Shown here one piece after another: positions 27,655-36,498 of a stretch of 40,940 nucleotides of DNA (positions within the stretch are counted from its first letter, which is position 1; each line of letters begins with the position of its first letter). The DNA comes from Chlamydiales bacterium (GTDB lineage Bacteria; Chlamydiota; Chlamydiia; Chlamydiales; JARBTQ01), in the NCBI GenBank assembly GCA_029240075.1, contig JARBTQ010000021.1, positions 1 to 40,940 of the forward strand, in the 5' to 3' direction. The notes beneath the pieces are model-generated. The model was given only the letters and a program-made list of their open reading frames with translations. It had not been told where the DNA came from and searched no databases. The position numbers and the translations under genes were made by a program.

Positions 27655-28506
27655 CTATCTTGGCGACATTAAAATCATTATGCTTGTAGCTGTATTGACT
27701 AAGATATGGAAAAATACATTCACTGTTAGACGCTTATATTTTTCATACAACATCCCTAAAAAAAAAGCTAATACAAGCAAAGGAAGCAAAATTCCTAAAT
27801 TGCTCCATCCGAGTCTTGTTTCATAATGAAGAGCGGTAAAAAATAGAGAGGAAAGCATCAAAGCGGGAACTTTATTTAAAAACTTTCGTAAATATCGATG
27901 AATTATGCCTCGAAAAAACCACTCCTCCGCAATTGGAACAAGGAGTGCAACACTAACAAACAATAAGATAGATGCTATACGATCATCCATCGCAGATCTA
28001 AAATAAACGACAGCAGCTTGCTCATGATTGAAAGGGAATCCTGCAAAATAGAGTACTGTAGAGGTAAATTGAGTAAAGAAAAGTAGTAAGGGAAGACTTA
28101 AGAGCCATGATTTAAATGCGACTTGAAAATCATGGAAGAATGCAGACATCAGAGCGTATACCCCTCCTCCCCAAATTTTATTCAATTCTACTCCCCTTGG
28201 AAAATAGGATAGCCCCCATTGAATAAAAATCCACCCACATGCAAATAAAAACTGGTGAAATGAAACCTTTCTTATAGGAACTTCAGTAAAAAAAGATATT
28301 TGAAAGCAAAATTGCAGAGCTAAGTTTAGAGCAATAGCATATAAAACAGTAAGACAAATTACTGCTATAACTTGAAAAAAGGAAAATTCTATATCGCCCC
28401 ATACGTGATCTTCTGATACCAGCAATTTATTGCGGTAGATATAAATAACTGCCGCAATGCTGCAAATTAACCAGAAAATAATACTTATGTAGCTAAAAGG
28501 TAACAA
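27655..28506 (-). CDS. CPBP/CAAX-type intramembrane metalloprotease
   Basis: This is a polytopic membrane protein with about seven or eight hydrophobic segments. The three metal motifs of the CPBP (ABI, Rce1-like) family are visible: EEWFFRG (E194, E195, R199), FTALHYE (H227) and FFHILVN (H267, N271). Bacterial members cleave or mature membrane peptides; the substrate here is unknown. The frame opens with TTG at 28506, because no ATG exists before the first membrane segment, and GAGAG is only a weak upstream signal. It starts 18 bases after the lipoprotein stop, so the two are probably co-transcribed. Confidence 0.85.
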   Translation of the reverse strand: MLPFSYISIIFWLICSIAAVIYIYRNKLLVSEDHVWGDIEFSFFQVIAVICLTVLYAIALNLALQFCFQISFFTEVPIRKVSFHQFLFACGWIFIQWGLSYFPRGVELNKIWGGGVYALMSAFFHDFQVAFKSWLLSLPLLLFFTQFTSTVLYFAGFPFNHEQAAVVYFRSAMDDRIASILLFVSVALLVPIAEEWFFRGIIHRYLRKFLNKVPALMLSSLFFTALHYETRLGWSNLGILLPLLVLAFFLGMLYEKYKRLTVNVFFHILVNTATSIMILMSPR

Positions 28507-28524
28507 AACAGTACTCTCTCTATA

Positions 28525-29187
28525 TTATATTCTAGTTTTCTTGATGTATGTTTCCACACGCTGTGCAATCTCTTTTTGAACAAGAGTATGAGCTTGCCCT
28601 AATGGTGTGCGCGTGAATTCGTAAGAGTCCCAATGCATTTTACTATAATCAATAGTTTTATCAAGAGGCTTCAAACTATATTCTTTTGCAATGATCTCTT
28701 GCAAGACAACTTTAGGGCGACCCTGATTAAATCCGATTAAGCGTATACGAAACTTCATATGAATTGTCCCAGGAGATACCAGTAAAGGTTTTTTGGGATC
28801 ATTATTCAATATTTGCTTATGTTCAAGAGCTTGAACAATAAGTATAAAGTCATGTCCTGGATAAAAACGGTGTGAGAAATTAAGATCGGAAGAAAAAAGT
28901 TTATTTGCTTCTAATTGTGAACTAATTTGCACCATTTGTTCTATAGGGGCAATATATAGATCGCCATTATCTAAAAGCCGATCCCTTATTTTAAAAGTAA
29001 ATTCTTCTGATAGACCCCAAGGAGTTAAGGGTTTCTCAGGATAACTATGATAAACAGGTATAAAAGCGATAGTTGGCTTAACCCTCCCATCTTCGTGATA
29101 ACGACAAGCTTCTGGCGGTGAGTAAACCTGATGACAACCAATAGTTGTTAAACACAATACAATCATTAAATAAAATACTTTCATCAT
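28525..29187 (-). CDS. Probable lipoprotein of unknown function (220 aa)
   Basis: From the ATG at 29187 the protein begins MMKVFYLMIVLCLTTIGC, a short basic start, a hydrophobic core and a lipobox-like TIGC with Cys18 as the acylated residue. The frame is open further to a TTG at 29265, but that would add 26 charged residues before the signal peptide, so the inner start is preferred. GGA lies four bases upstream. The mature part has no recognised domain. It carries RDRLLDNGDLYIAP and DFILIVQALEH segments reminiscent of outer-membrane assembly lipoproteins that sense or bind periplasmic partners; that is only an impression. Confidence 0.7.
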   Translation of the reverse strand: MMKVFYLMIVLCLTTIGCHQVYSPPEACRYHEDGRVKPTIAFIPVYHSYPEKPLTPWGLSEEFTFKIRDRLLDNGDLYIAPIEQMVQISSQLEANKLFSSDLNFSHRFYPGHDFILIVQALEHKQILNNDPKKPLLVSPGTIHMKFRIRLIGFNQGRPKVVLQEIIAKEYSLKPLDKTIDYSKMHWDSYEFTRTPLGQAHTLVQKEIAQRVETYIKKTRI

Positions 29188-29438
29188 TTGTTCCATCTTT
29201 AAAAAATTTGGCCATAGACGACCTTTTGCTCTTTTTTGCAGAGATCCATCAAAGCGATCAATCAAGCGTTATGCAAAAGATCCAATATATAGTATGTTAT
29301 TAAAATTTTTACAAGATACCGTTACATCTCTTTCAAAACTCGCTTATAATCCGCTCGCTATATGTTCATAAAAATGATGTAAAAACTGACGTTTGTGACC
29401 CCTTGTTAAATAATAAATCAACATTTAGTCACTCATTT

Positions 29439-30191
29439 TTATCGGACTCTTTGTTGCCTTACGATTTCACTTGCAACTATTGCAAATGCATTAGCAACAT
29501 TTAAAGAATTTTTACGCCCATACAAGGGGATCTCTATTAAGTAGTCTGCTTTTTGAATAATAGCTTGAGAGCACCCATACTCTTCGTTACCAACAACTAA
29601 AGTGAAACTTAAAGGAAATAAAAACTGGTAAAGATTAATAGCCTGGGGGCTTGTTTCTAAGACAATCAAAGGTTGGGGTAGAGAGTCAATTTCAACCCCT
29701 TTATGACATTTTACCCAAGATGCTGTTCCCATAGCTGTCCTTTGAACTTGTTCATGTTCTGCCGTAGGGGTTTGATCGGAGCAATAAATCTCACCCAAAG
29801 CAAACGCTTCTGTTGTTCTTAAAATACTACCAACATTATGTGCTGAACGTAGATGATCTAAATAAATAGCTATTGGAAGCACTGGAGACTGTTGCTCTGA
29901 TTGATCACCTATTCTTATATGGGGAAGAAGATTATGCTCTTTAAGGTTAATTTTTGCAGCTTTTAGATGGGTATGATACCGATCTGCTAACTCCTCATAG
30001 CCGCAATCATTTAGAGGCTTTAGATCTAACCAAGCGCAAATCTTAGAATATAATTCACAATATGATTTTGATGCTTGCTGAGCTAAGCTCTTATTGTAAA
30101 TTGTAGATAATAATTTAGCGGCATATTTATGTTGTAATTCAATACTAAAACTTAGGAACTTTCTCTTCTGCATTAAAAGTAAGTCATCCAT
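29439..30191 (-). CDS. SpoU/TrmH-family RNA 2'-O-ribose methyltransferase
   Basis: The protein transfers methyl from S-adenosylmethionine to a ribose in rRNA or tRNA. The C-terminal SPOUT knot domain shows motif 1 HNVGSILRT (118-126), motif 2 LVVGNEEYG (198-206) and motif 3 IPLYGRKNSLNVANAFAI (221-238). The first about 100 residues are a less conserved RNA-binding extension. The ATG has AAGG four bases upstream. It follows the POT transporter by 32 bases, so they form a small operon. The exact RNA target cannot be decided. Confidence 0.88.
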   Translation of the reverse strand: MDDLLLMQKRKFLSFSIELQHKYAAKLLSTIYNKSLAQQASKSYCELYSKICAWLDLKPLNDCGYEELADRYHTHLKAAKINLKEHNLLPHIRIGDQSEQQSPVLPIAIYLDHLRSAHNVGSILRTTEAFALGEIYCSDQTPTAEHEQVQRTAMGTASWVKCHKGVEIDSLPQPLIVLETSPQAINLYQFLFPLSFTLVVGNEEYGCSQAIIQKADYLIEIPLYGRKNSLNVANAFAIVASEIVRQQRVR

Positions 30192-30223
30192 AAAACCTTA
30201 ATTTAACCTCATAAAAAATCTTT

Positions 30224-31570
30224 TCACTTCCTATTCACTTGACCTTTGTAATCTACTAAAGAAGTTAGATAAGGCTTTAACAAAGCTAGAAGGCTTGATG
30301 CTGTAATCATTAAAATGCTCGTAAGTAGAAATAGACCTTCATAACCAATTTGAGTAATATAGGAATTGATCCCCCCCCCTAGAAGATGACCTAAACTAAT
30401 ACATCCTAACATTAATCCCATGTACAAAGAATGATAGCGCTTAGGAGCCAAGCGAGAAGTGGCCGACCACAATAGAGGATTGACACAAGCTTTTGCAAAA
30501 ACAAAGATAATTTGAAAAATTAAGATCCAGTAAATAGGCGTTTTATTTGTTATTGAAGGATGAGTATACCAAGCAGCTAAAGCCAATACAATAAATGAAA
30601 GACCTGTACATGAAAGACCAAATGCAATCTTGTAGATCAGCGGAGGCTCTTTTTTATACTCATCCAATAAACGCCAAATACGATTAATCCCAATAGTGAG
30701 CAAAGTCGTCAAAAAAGCTCCCCAAGCTGTAAACCAAGGAGCTGGAATTTCAACTCCTCCTACTACGCGATCCGTATATCTTTTGAGATAAATGCTTAGT
30801 AAAGCCCCTCCCTCGTTATGGGCGGCATAAAACATAATTGCAAAGATAGCTAATATAGCAAGAAACTTAACATGCGACTTTTCTTGTTCCGATAAAGGTT
30901 CGCTAGAATTTTGATTCAAACTATTAGAGACTTCTGGCTCAGCTATTGAATTTTGCCATTTTAAACTTAATAAAAATAGAAGAAGGCTTATGACAACAAA
31001 TATACCTGAAACAAAGAAGACTAGAGGCAATGTGTTTTCATTTTCAAACCATCCCCCTATTACACCAGCAGTAAATATTCCTAGTGTAACACTAATATAA
31101 AGTATCGAAAATGCATAATCTCGCAGGTGGTCTTTACAAGGAAACAATGAACCAACTAAGGAAGCTAAAGATGGTTTGAATAGCCCATAGCCCATACTGA
31201 TTCCTATTAAACCTATATAAAACTGAGGCCCCTTGCCACAAGCAAGTAAAAAATAACCAGAAGCCAACAAAAGTTGACCTACTATAACCGCTACTTTTTG
31301 CCCTATCCAGCGATCTGCAATCCAACCTCCTAACAAGGGTTGAATATGAAGAAGACAAAAATAAATACCATTAAAAGCTAAAGAATGATGCTCGCTCCAG
31401 CCCAATCCCCCAACATCTCGACTCGCAATGCAGTACAAAATAAGCAAGATACGCAAAGCATAAAATCCAAAACGCTCAAAGAACTGAACTGCACATAGCA
31501 GATATAGGCTAATGGCTTGATCTCGCTGCATATCAGCGGGAAAGAGGAAAAGCAACTTATTGATAAGCAA
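30224..31570 (-). CDS. POT/PTR2-family peptide transporter (MFS)
   Basis: This is a proton-coupled oligopeptide transporter of the inner membrane. The start of helix 1 reads FFERFGFYALRILLILY, the POT ExxERFxYY-type motif. GGWIADRWIGQK is the MFS loop 2-3 motif and GYGLFKPSLASLVG corresponds to the POT GxGxxKPxxSxxxG signature. Twelve or so membrane segments are visible. The 448 residues are near family length. The frame begins at a TTG (31570) with AAGG seven bases upstream. The first ATG (codon 14) lacks a ribosome binding site, so TTG is preferred. Intracellular bacteria use such carriers to import host peptides. Confidence 0.85.
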   Translation of the reverse strand: MLINKLLFLFPADMQRDQAISLYLLCAVQFFERFGFYALRILLILYCIASRDVGGLGWSEHHSLAFNGIYFCLLHIQPLLGGWIADRWIGQKVAVIVGQLLLASGYFLLACGKGPQFYIGLIGISMGYGLFKPSLASLVGSLFPCKDHLRDYAFSILYISVTLGIFTAGVIGGWFENENTLPLVFFVSGIFVVISLLLFLLSLKWQNSIAEPEVSNSLNQNSSEPLSEQEKSHVKFLAILAIFAIMFYAAHNEGGALLSIYLKRYTDRVVGGVEIPAPWFTAWGAFLTTLLTIGINRIWRLLDEYKKEPPLIYKIAFGLSCTGLSFIVLALAAWYTHPSITNKTPIYWILIFQIIFVFAKACVNPLLWSATSRLAPKRYHSLYMGLMLGCISLGHLLGGGINSYITQIGYEGLFLLTSILMITASSLLALLKPYLTSLVDYKGQVNRK

Positions 31571-31702
31571 TTTATGACCTTAAAATCAAAAGCTATTAAT
31601 TAGTAGGGAATAATTATAAAAAAAATCGTGATGACTATAAGAAAACTAGTTAATTCTACTAGAAATGACAGAAAATAGCAAACTGCTATTTCGTATGGAA
31701 AA

Positions 31703-31774
<72 letters not shown>

Positions 31775-32094
31775 TCTTATTTAACTAAGATGCAGCTTAT
31801 CATATCCAAGATGTGATTTCCCTGCAAATATTTTTTAGAAAGCTTTTAAAATAAATGCTAACCGCTAATAAACAAAAACTTAAGCAACACACATTGACTT
31901 TACAAACCCTAAACTGAATCTACTTTCGAAATCATACTTGCTTTTTTAGCTTTACACGAAACGTTCTTTACGCTAAGCTCATGGTGTATAAGTAGTGCTG
32001 CTATATTTGTAAGCGCTATGAATTTTACTCTTGATTGCCAATAAACTCTACCCATTTCAGCTTAGGCGAATGGACAAAAAACTAAAAATCTTTT
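31775..32094. other. Spacer between tRNA-Phe and the RMD1-family gene
   Basis: Apart from the tRNA-Phe promoter at its left end, I see no gene or strong hairpin. An ATG at 32070 opens a frame different from the downstream gene and is not supported. Confidence 0.4.
31799..31827 (-). promoter_or_regulatory. Promoter of tRNA-Phe
   Basis: On the minus strand TTGCAG (31822-31827) and TATGAT (31799-31804) are 17 bases apart, 24 bases before the tRNA. It matches the tRNA-Leu promoter almost exactly. Confidence 0.6.
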
Positions 32095-32868
32095 ATGCGC
32101 TGTGTTACATACTGTACAGCTTCATCATATAATATTCATGAACTGTTTGAATTTTTAAAATCACGTTTTAGTCCTATACTTTACCGTGATGTCATTTATG
32201 TCCCATATTATTCTGGGGAAGTATTTTTCTTTCCATATGGTTCTATTATTTGCTGGGAAGTAGATAAAGGACATAGGGTCGATCTTTTAAGTGAATTAAA
32301 ACGATTTGAGAATAATAGCGCTTTAGAACTAGAATCTGATGAATTCTCATTCGAATATGGGACTAGTTCTAAAATGTTTCAGGACAAGATAACTGTCGAG
32401 AGCGGAAATATTTTGGCTAAGTTAGCAATATCTCATGCATTAGCCCAGTCTATCAAACTCAGTGTATTTGAAAAAGCTATTCAGAAGACAATTAACAATA
32501 CGAAACACCTTCCTGAAGACTTAGCCAATACAGGAAAGATCAATCTCTCTCGGTCAGAAATAGCTCAAAAACGGGGAGCCCTTTTTATTGCACGTAATTC
32601 AATCAACCTACATACAGATATTCTAGATACCCCAGAAATATTTTGGGAGTACTCGGAGTTAGAGCCAGTGTACAAGAGTACTGCAAGTTACCTTGATTTA
32701 TCTACTAGGGTAGATGTTCTCAACAAAAGATTAGACATAGTACACGAGCTATTTCAAATGCTAGGAGATCAACTTGATCATCAACATTCAACATCACTTG
32801 AGTGGATCGTAATTACTCTTATCTTTATAGAGATTGTTATTTCCATTGGGACTAGGATTTTTCACTGA
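32095..32868 (+). CDS. RMD1/YagE family (DUF155) membrane protein
   Basis: The protein matches the DUF155 family, related to mitochondrial RMD1. FFFPYGSIICWEVDK (residues about 44-58) is the family's F-xYG-xxxxW start. KLAISHALAQSIKLSVFE, TGKINLSRSEIAQKRGALFI, INLHTDILDTPEIFWE and DVLNKRLDIVHELFQMLGDQ follow in order, and a C-terminal membrane segment (about 235-252) ends the protein. At 257 residues it is of normal size. The molecular function of the bacterial members is not settled. It lies 10 bases upstream of yidD, so the two are probably co-transcribed. No clear ribosome binding site precedes the ATG. Confidence 0.88.
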   Translation: MRCVTYCTASSYNIHELFEFLKSRFSPILYRDVIYVPYYSGEVFFFPYGSIICWEVDKGHRVDLLSELKRFENNSALELESDEFSFEYGTSSKMFQDKITVESGNILAKLAISHALAQSIKLSVFEKAIQKTINNTKHLPEDLANTGKINLSRSEIAQKRGALFIARNSINLHTDILDTPEIFWEYSELEPVYKSTASYLDLSTRVDVLNKRLDIVHELFQMLGDQLDHQHSTSLEWIVITLIFIEIVISIGTRIFH

Positions 32869-32878
32869 ATTTTAGATC

Positions 32879-33115
32879 ATGAACCTTTTGCAAAGAATCT
32901 TTATTTTCCTAATCAAACTTTACCAATGGTGTATTAGCCCCTTTTTGGGGTCTTGTTGCGGTTTCTATCCATCTTGCTCTCAATACACCATACAAGCCAT
33001 ACAAGCTCATGGGTTAATCAGGGGCGTATGGCTCGCTTCTAAAAGAATATTACGCTGCCATCCAGGAAATCTGGGGGGGATCGACCCTGTTCCTAAGAAA
33101 AAAGACCCTATTTAA
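32879..33115 (+). CDS. yidD: Membrane protein insertion efficiency factor YidD
   Basis: This is a small protein associated with YidC-dependent insertion of inner-membrane proteins. The family pattern is clear: an amphipathic N-terminus, YQWCISPFLGSCCGFYPSCS with the three conserved cysteines, YTIQAIQAHG, and a C-terminal RCHPGNLGGIDPVP. The length of 78 residues is typical. It is often next to rnpA, rpmH or yidC, but here it follows a DUF155 gene. Confidence 0.93.
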   Translation: MNLLQRIFIFLIKLYQWCISPFLGSCCGFYPSCSQYTIQAIQAHGLIRGVWLASKRILRCHPGNLGGIDPVPKKKDPI

Positions 33116-33152
33116 CCTCTACTTATTAGTATATTGACAGTAAAAATCAACC

Positions 33153-33614
33153 CTAATAGTTTTTCATAATTCTTTGCATAGTTCTTTGTTCATCTTTCTT
33201 TTTCAAATCTTCCCTTTTATCAAATAACTTTTTACCTCGCGCTGTTGCGAGTTTGATTTTTGCTCTTCCGCTTTTTAAATACAAACTTAAAGGCACTAAA
33301 GTTAACCCCTTTTCTTGTGTAGCTCTTTGTAATTTAGCGATCTCTTTTTTGTGCATCAATAATTTACGATCACGGCGTTCTTCATGATTATGCAGATTAC
33401 CAAAACGATAAGTAGGAATATGTGACCCTATAATCCATAACTCTTGATTTAAAACTTTAATATAAGCTTCTTGCAAACTACCTTCATGCTGTCGCAAAGA
33501 TTTTATTTCAGTGCCTTGCAAGACTATTCCAGCTTCAAAAGTATCTAAGATCTCATAATTATGTAACGCTTTACGATTCGATATAATTTCTTTAAATGAA
33601 TTCTGTTCACTCAT
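33153..33614 (-). CDS. smpB: SsrA-binding protein
   Basis: SmpB carries tmRNA to stalled ribosomes in trans-translation. The family pattern is present: NRKALHNYEILDTFEAGIVL, GTEIKSLR, GSLQEAYI, HEERRDRKLLMHKKEI, LVPLSLYLKSGRAKI and a basic C-terminal tail (GKKLFDKREDLKKKD). The 153 residues are normal. The ATG overlaps the ndh stop by four bases (ATGA), indicating coupled translation. Confidence 0.95.
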   Translation of the reverse strand: MSEQNSFKEIISNRKALHNYEILDTFEAGIVLQGTEIKSLRQHEGSLQEAYIKVLNQELWIIGSHIPTYRFGNLHNHEERRDRKLLMHKKEIAKLQRATQEKGLTLVPLSLYLKSGRAKIKLATARGKKLFDKREDLKKKDEQRTMQRIMKNY

Positions 33615-34933
33615 AATTTAACATTCTCAAGTGGTATTTTAACTTCCGATTTGGATAGATTTTCTTTCATCTCTTCTTCTTTGTAAATCAAATAATTTCC
33701 TCTTGCTCCAGTGCATATCCACCATAACCACTCTAACAAGACAAAAATTCTATTATGAAAACCAATTAAATAGAAAATATGAATAAAACTCCATGCTAAC
33801 CATGCTAAAAATCCAGATATCTGTAACTTTCCAACTCTAGCAATTGCCTTTCCTTTACCAATCATAGCCATAGCCCCCTTATCAAAATATTCAAAAGCTG
33901 GTCTCTGTCCAGAGGAATAGTCTTTTTTTAGAATTGACCCAATATATTTCCCTTGCTGTATAGCAACCGGAGCTACTCCTGGTAGGGGGATCCCTTTTTT
34001 ATCTTTACAATGTGCAGCATCACCTATCACAAAAAGATCTGGGCAATGAGGTATTGTCAAGTCGGGATTTACAATGACACGATTCATCTGATCTAAGGGT
34101 GTGTTAAGCGATTGAACAAGACTTGTGCCTGTGTTCCCAGCTGACCAAATAACATTTTTAGAAGGAATAAAATGATCATTAACTAAAACTCCACCTTCTG
34201 TTATTTCATTCACGTGTGCATTTGTAATCACTTGAACTTTTAATGAGTTGAGGCTTTTTTGCCCTTCTAGCGAAAGATACTCAGGAAATGCTCCAAGAAT
34301 GCGAGGAGCGGCTTCAAGTAAAATAACTCTAGGAGTACACGATAAAGGGTCTATCGTATTAAAATAATTTTTAATACTAAAATGAACTAATTCAGCTACA
34401 GCACCTGCCATCTCTACGCCTGTAGGCCCTCCCCCTATCACTATAAAATTTAAATAAGCTTGCCGCTTGGACACATCTGATGTTTGGTGGGCTTTTTCGA
34501 GAGACATGAGTATTTTATCTCTAAGAGATAAAGCGTCAGGAATTGTTTTAATAGCTCGCGCGTGCTCTCTCCATTCCTGACGACCATAGTATGAAGGAGC
34601 TACCCCAATTGCGATCACTAAAGCGTCATAGTTTATTGTTTCCCCTGAGTTTAAATACACAACTTTTTGCTCCTTATCAACACGCGTGACTTCGCCCAAT
34701 ATAACAGATAAATTTTTCTGTTTTTTTAAAATTTTACGGAAAGGGATGGCAATATCACGAGGAGCTAAGGCAGCTGTGGCCACTTGATATAATAATGGTT
34801 GGAATAAATGATAATTAACTTTATCTATTAGGATAAGATCGACATCAGTAGACTTTAAGGCCTGTATAGCATACAACCCCCCAAATCCACCACCGAGTAT
34901 GACAATTTTTCTTTTTGCATTTACATCTTTCAT
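33611..34933 (-). CDS. ndh: Type II NADH dehydrogenase (NDH-2)
   Basis: This is a flavin NADH:quinone oxidoreductase that does not pump protons. The FAD-binding motif is VILGGGFGG (11-19), then NYHLFQPLLYQVATAALAP, typical of NDH-2. The NADH motif is FIVIGGGPTGVEMAG (163-177). IWSAGN and LFVIGDAAH are also present. The C-terminus has a hydrophobic, Trp-rich segment (about 360-410) that attaches the protein to the membrane. A TTG at 34969 could add 12 residues, but the ATG at 34933 has GAGG six bases upstream and starts directly before the Rossmann fold. It is translationally coupled with smpB. Confidence 0.9.
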   Translation of the reverse strand: MKDVNAKRKIVILGGGFGGLYAIQALKSTDVDLILIDKVNYHLFQPLLYQVATAALAPRDIAIPFRKILKKQKNLSVILGEVTRVDKEQKVVYLNSGETINYDALVIAIGVAPSYYGRQEWREHARAIKTIPDALSLRDKILMSLEKAHQTSDVSKRQAYLNFIVIGGGPTGVEMAGAVAELVHFSIKNYFNTIDPLSCTPRVILLEAAPRILGAFPEYLSLEGQKSLNSLKVQVITNAHVNEITEGGVLVNDHFIPSKNVIWSAGNTGTSLVQSLNTPLDQMNRVIVNPDLTIPHCPDLFVIGDAAHCKDKKGIPLPGVAPVAIQQGKYIGSILKKDYSSGQRPAFEYFDKGAMAMIGKGKAIARVGKLQISGFLAWLAWSFIHIFYLIGFHNRIFVLLEWLWWICTGARGNYLIYKEEEMKENLSKSEVKIPLENVKL

Positions 34934-35121
34934 CCTAAACCTCGTTATGCTTTTTACGATTCTACACAAAATTTATTTACGGCCATTTACTACTCCTTGA
35001 ACCAGAAATAATTGGTGTAAAATGCAGAATTTATTTGAATTAAAAATGATTTTACGAGAATACAAAGGATAAAGAAAACTTTTATTGCCTACAAGTTAAA
35101 GTAATATACCCCGGGAAAAAC

Positions 35122-36456
35122 GTGACACAACAACCCAAACTCAAAGCCGTAATATCTGAATGCAATGAAACTATACGGGAGATGATTTCCCGCGCGCTAG
35201 CTCCTTTTTGTGACCAGATCATTTGCATTGCCGATGGGATAGAGTGCTTAGACGTCATTCAAAAAGAAATTCCAGACATTGTTTTCTTGGGTATTAAATT
35301 ACCTAGAATGCATGGTATTAGCATTCTCAAGGCAATAAGAGCAAACCCACAGACCCATCATATCGCCGTCGTTATCTGCACTTCAAAAGCCTTAATTCAA
35401 GACTACCAACAATCAGTTAGTGAAGGGGCTAATTACTATTTAGCTAAACCGTTTGATATAAGCGCTATACCCCAACTTATCGAAAAATATTATACAAAAC
35501 AGCTTTTCCCCGATCCTTTTAAAGTTCCTCAATATGCAGAAGTTAGTGCTTCTCAGTACTATGTAACACCATCTGAGAATAATCGTCCTTACATCCAACT
35601 TTGGGGAGTTAGAGGCTCTATCCCTGTTTCAGGGGCTCAATATCAAAGGTTTGGTGGGTCAACCTCCTGCTTAGAGTTGCATACTGGAAATGAGACGGTA
35701 ATTATTGATGCAGGAACAGGCATACAAAGTTTAGGAACAGCTCTACTCAAATCTCCTCACAGACATATTCATTTATTCATTGGGCACACTCATTGGGACC
35801 ATATTATTGGTTTCCCCTTTTTTGCCCCAGCATATCATAAAGATTTTACTATCGATATTTATGCAGCTCCAGGTTTTAATAGAGGAATTCAACAACTTTT
35901 TAAAGGGATGTTAAGTTATGATTACTTCCCTGTTCGACTCGATGAGATGCAAGCTACTTTAAGATTTCATGAGCTCGATGGTAACCCTATCTGCTTAGGT
36001 GACAAGAAGGTTCATTACATCTATGCTAATCACCCAGGGTCAACTTTAAGCTTTAAGATTGAATCAAAAGATGCAATGATTGGGTATGTAACTGATAATG
36101 AAATGTTTGTTGGCTACCATGGCCATCCTAATTTAATCACTAATAACCATTTACTGTTAAAATCCTACCAAGCCTTTATAGACTTTTACAAAGGATGTAC
36201 AACTCTTATACATGAAGCGCAGTATACCCCTGAAGAGTATCGAGCAAAAGTTGGTTGGGGACATTCATCTATTAACAATGCTGCTATTCTTGTTCGCGAA
36301 TGTGCACCAGAAAACTGGATCTTTACTCACCATGATCCTATCCATACAGATGCTGTTTTGCTTACCAAGTTGCAAGCACACCAACTCATTTTGGAAGAGT
36401 GTGGAATTAAAATCCCAGCAAGAGCAGCTTATGAAGGGTTAAAAATTTTACTTTAG
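35122..36456 (+). CDS. Degenerate response-regulator receiver fused to metallo-beta-lactamase hydrolase
   Basis: Residues 1-135 fold like a receiver domain, but the acidic pair is SEC (12-14) and the phosphoacceptor Asp is Gly57 in VFLGIKLP. The later Lys of LAKPFD is retained. Residues about 155-440 form a metallo-beta-lactamase fold beginning LWGVRGSIPVSG, with the zinc motif HTHWDH (H222, H224, D226, H227), GYVTDNEMF and WGHSSINNA. This resembles bacterial cyclic-nucleotide phosphodiesterase-like MBL enzymes; the substrate is unknown. The frame opens with GTG at 35122 and GGGAAAAAC is a poor Shine-Dalgarno. It is transcribed divergently from ndh, and the rhomboid-like gene follows 42 bases later. 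Confidence 0.85.
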   Translation: MTQQPKLKAVISECNETIREMISRALAPFCDQIICIADGIECLDVIQKEIPDIVFLGIKLPRMHGISILKAIRANPQTHHIAVVICTSKALIQDYQQSVSEGANYYLAKPFDISAIPQLIEKYYTKQLFPDPFKVPQYAEVSASQYYVTPSENNRPYIQLWGVRGSIPVSGAQYQRFGGSTSCLELHTGNETVIIDAGTGIQSLGTALLKSPHRHIHLFIGHTHWDHIIGFPFFAPAYHKDFTIDIYAAPGFNRGIQQLFKGMLSYDYFPVRLDEMQATLRFHELDGNPICLGDKKVHYIYANHPGSTLSFKIESKDAMIGYVTDNEMFVGYHGHPNLITNNHLLLKSYQAFIDFYKGCTTLIHEAQYTPEEYRAKVGWGHSSINNAAILVRECAPENWIFTHHDPIHTDAVLLTKLQAHQLILEECGIKIPARAAYEGLKILL

Positions 36457-36498
36457 TATATGAAAATCCATTTAGTCACCTATTTTTTTAGATAAAAG

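Noticed and set aside
29188-29265. TTG start adding 26 residues to the lipoprotein
   Set aside because: The charged extension would precede a good signal peptide with a lipobox, and the TTG lacks a clear ribosome binding site.
34934-34969. TTG start adding 12 residues to ndh
   Set aside because: The ATG at 34933 has GAGG at the right distance and directly precedes the FAD-binding fold.
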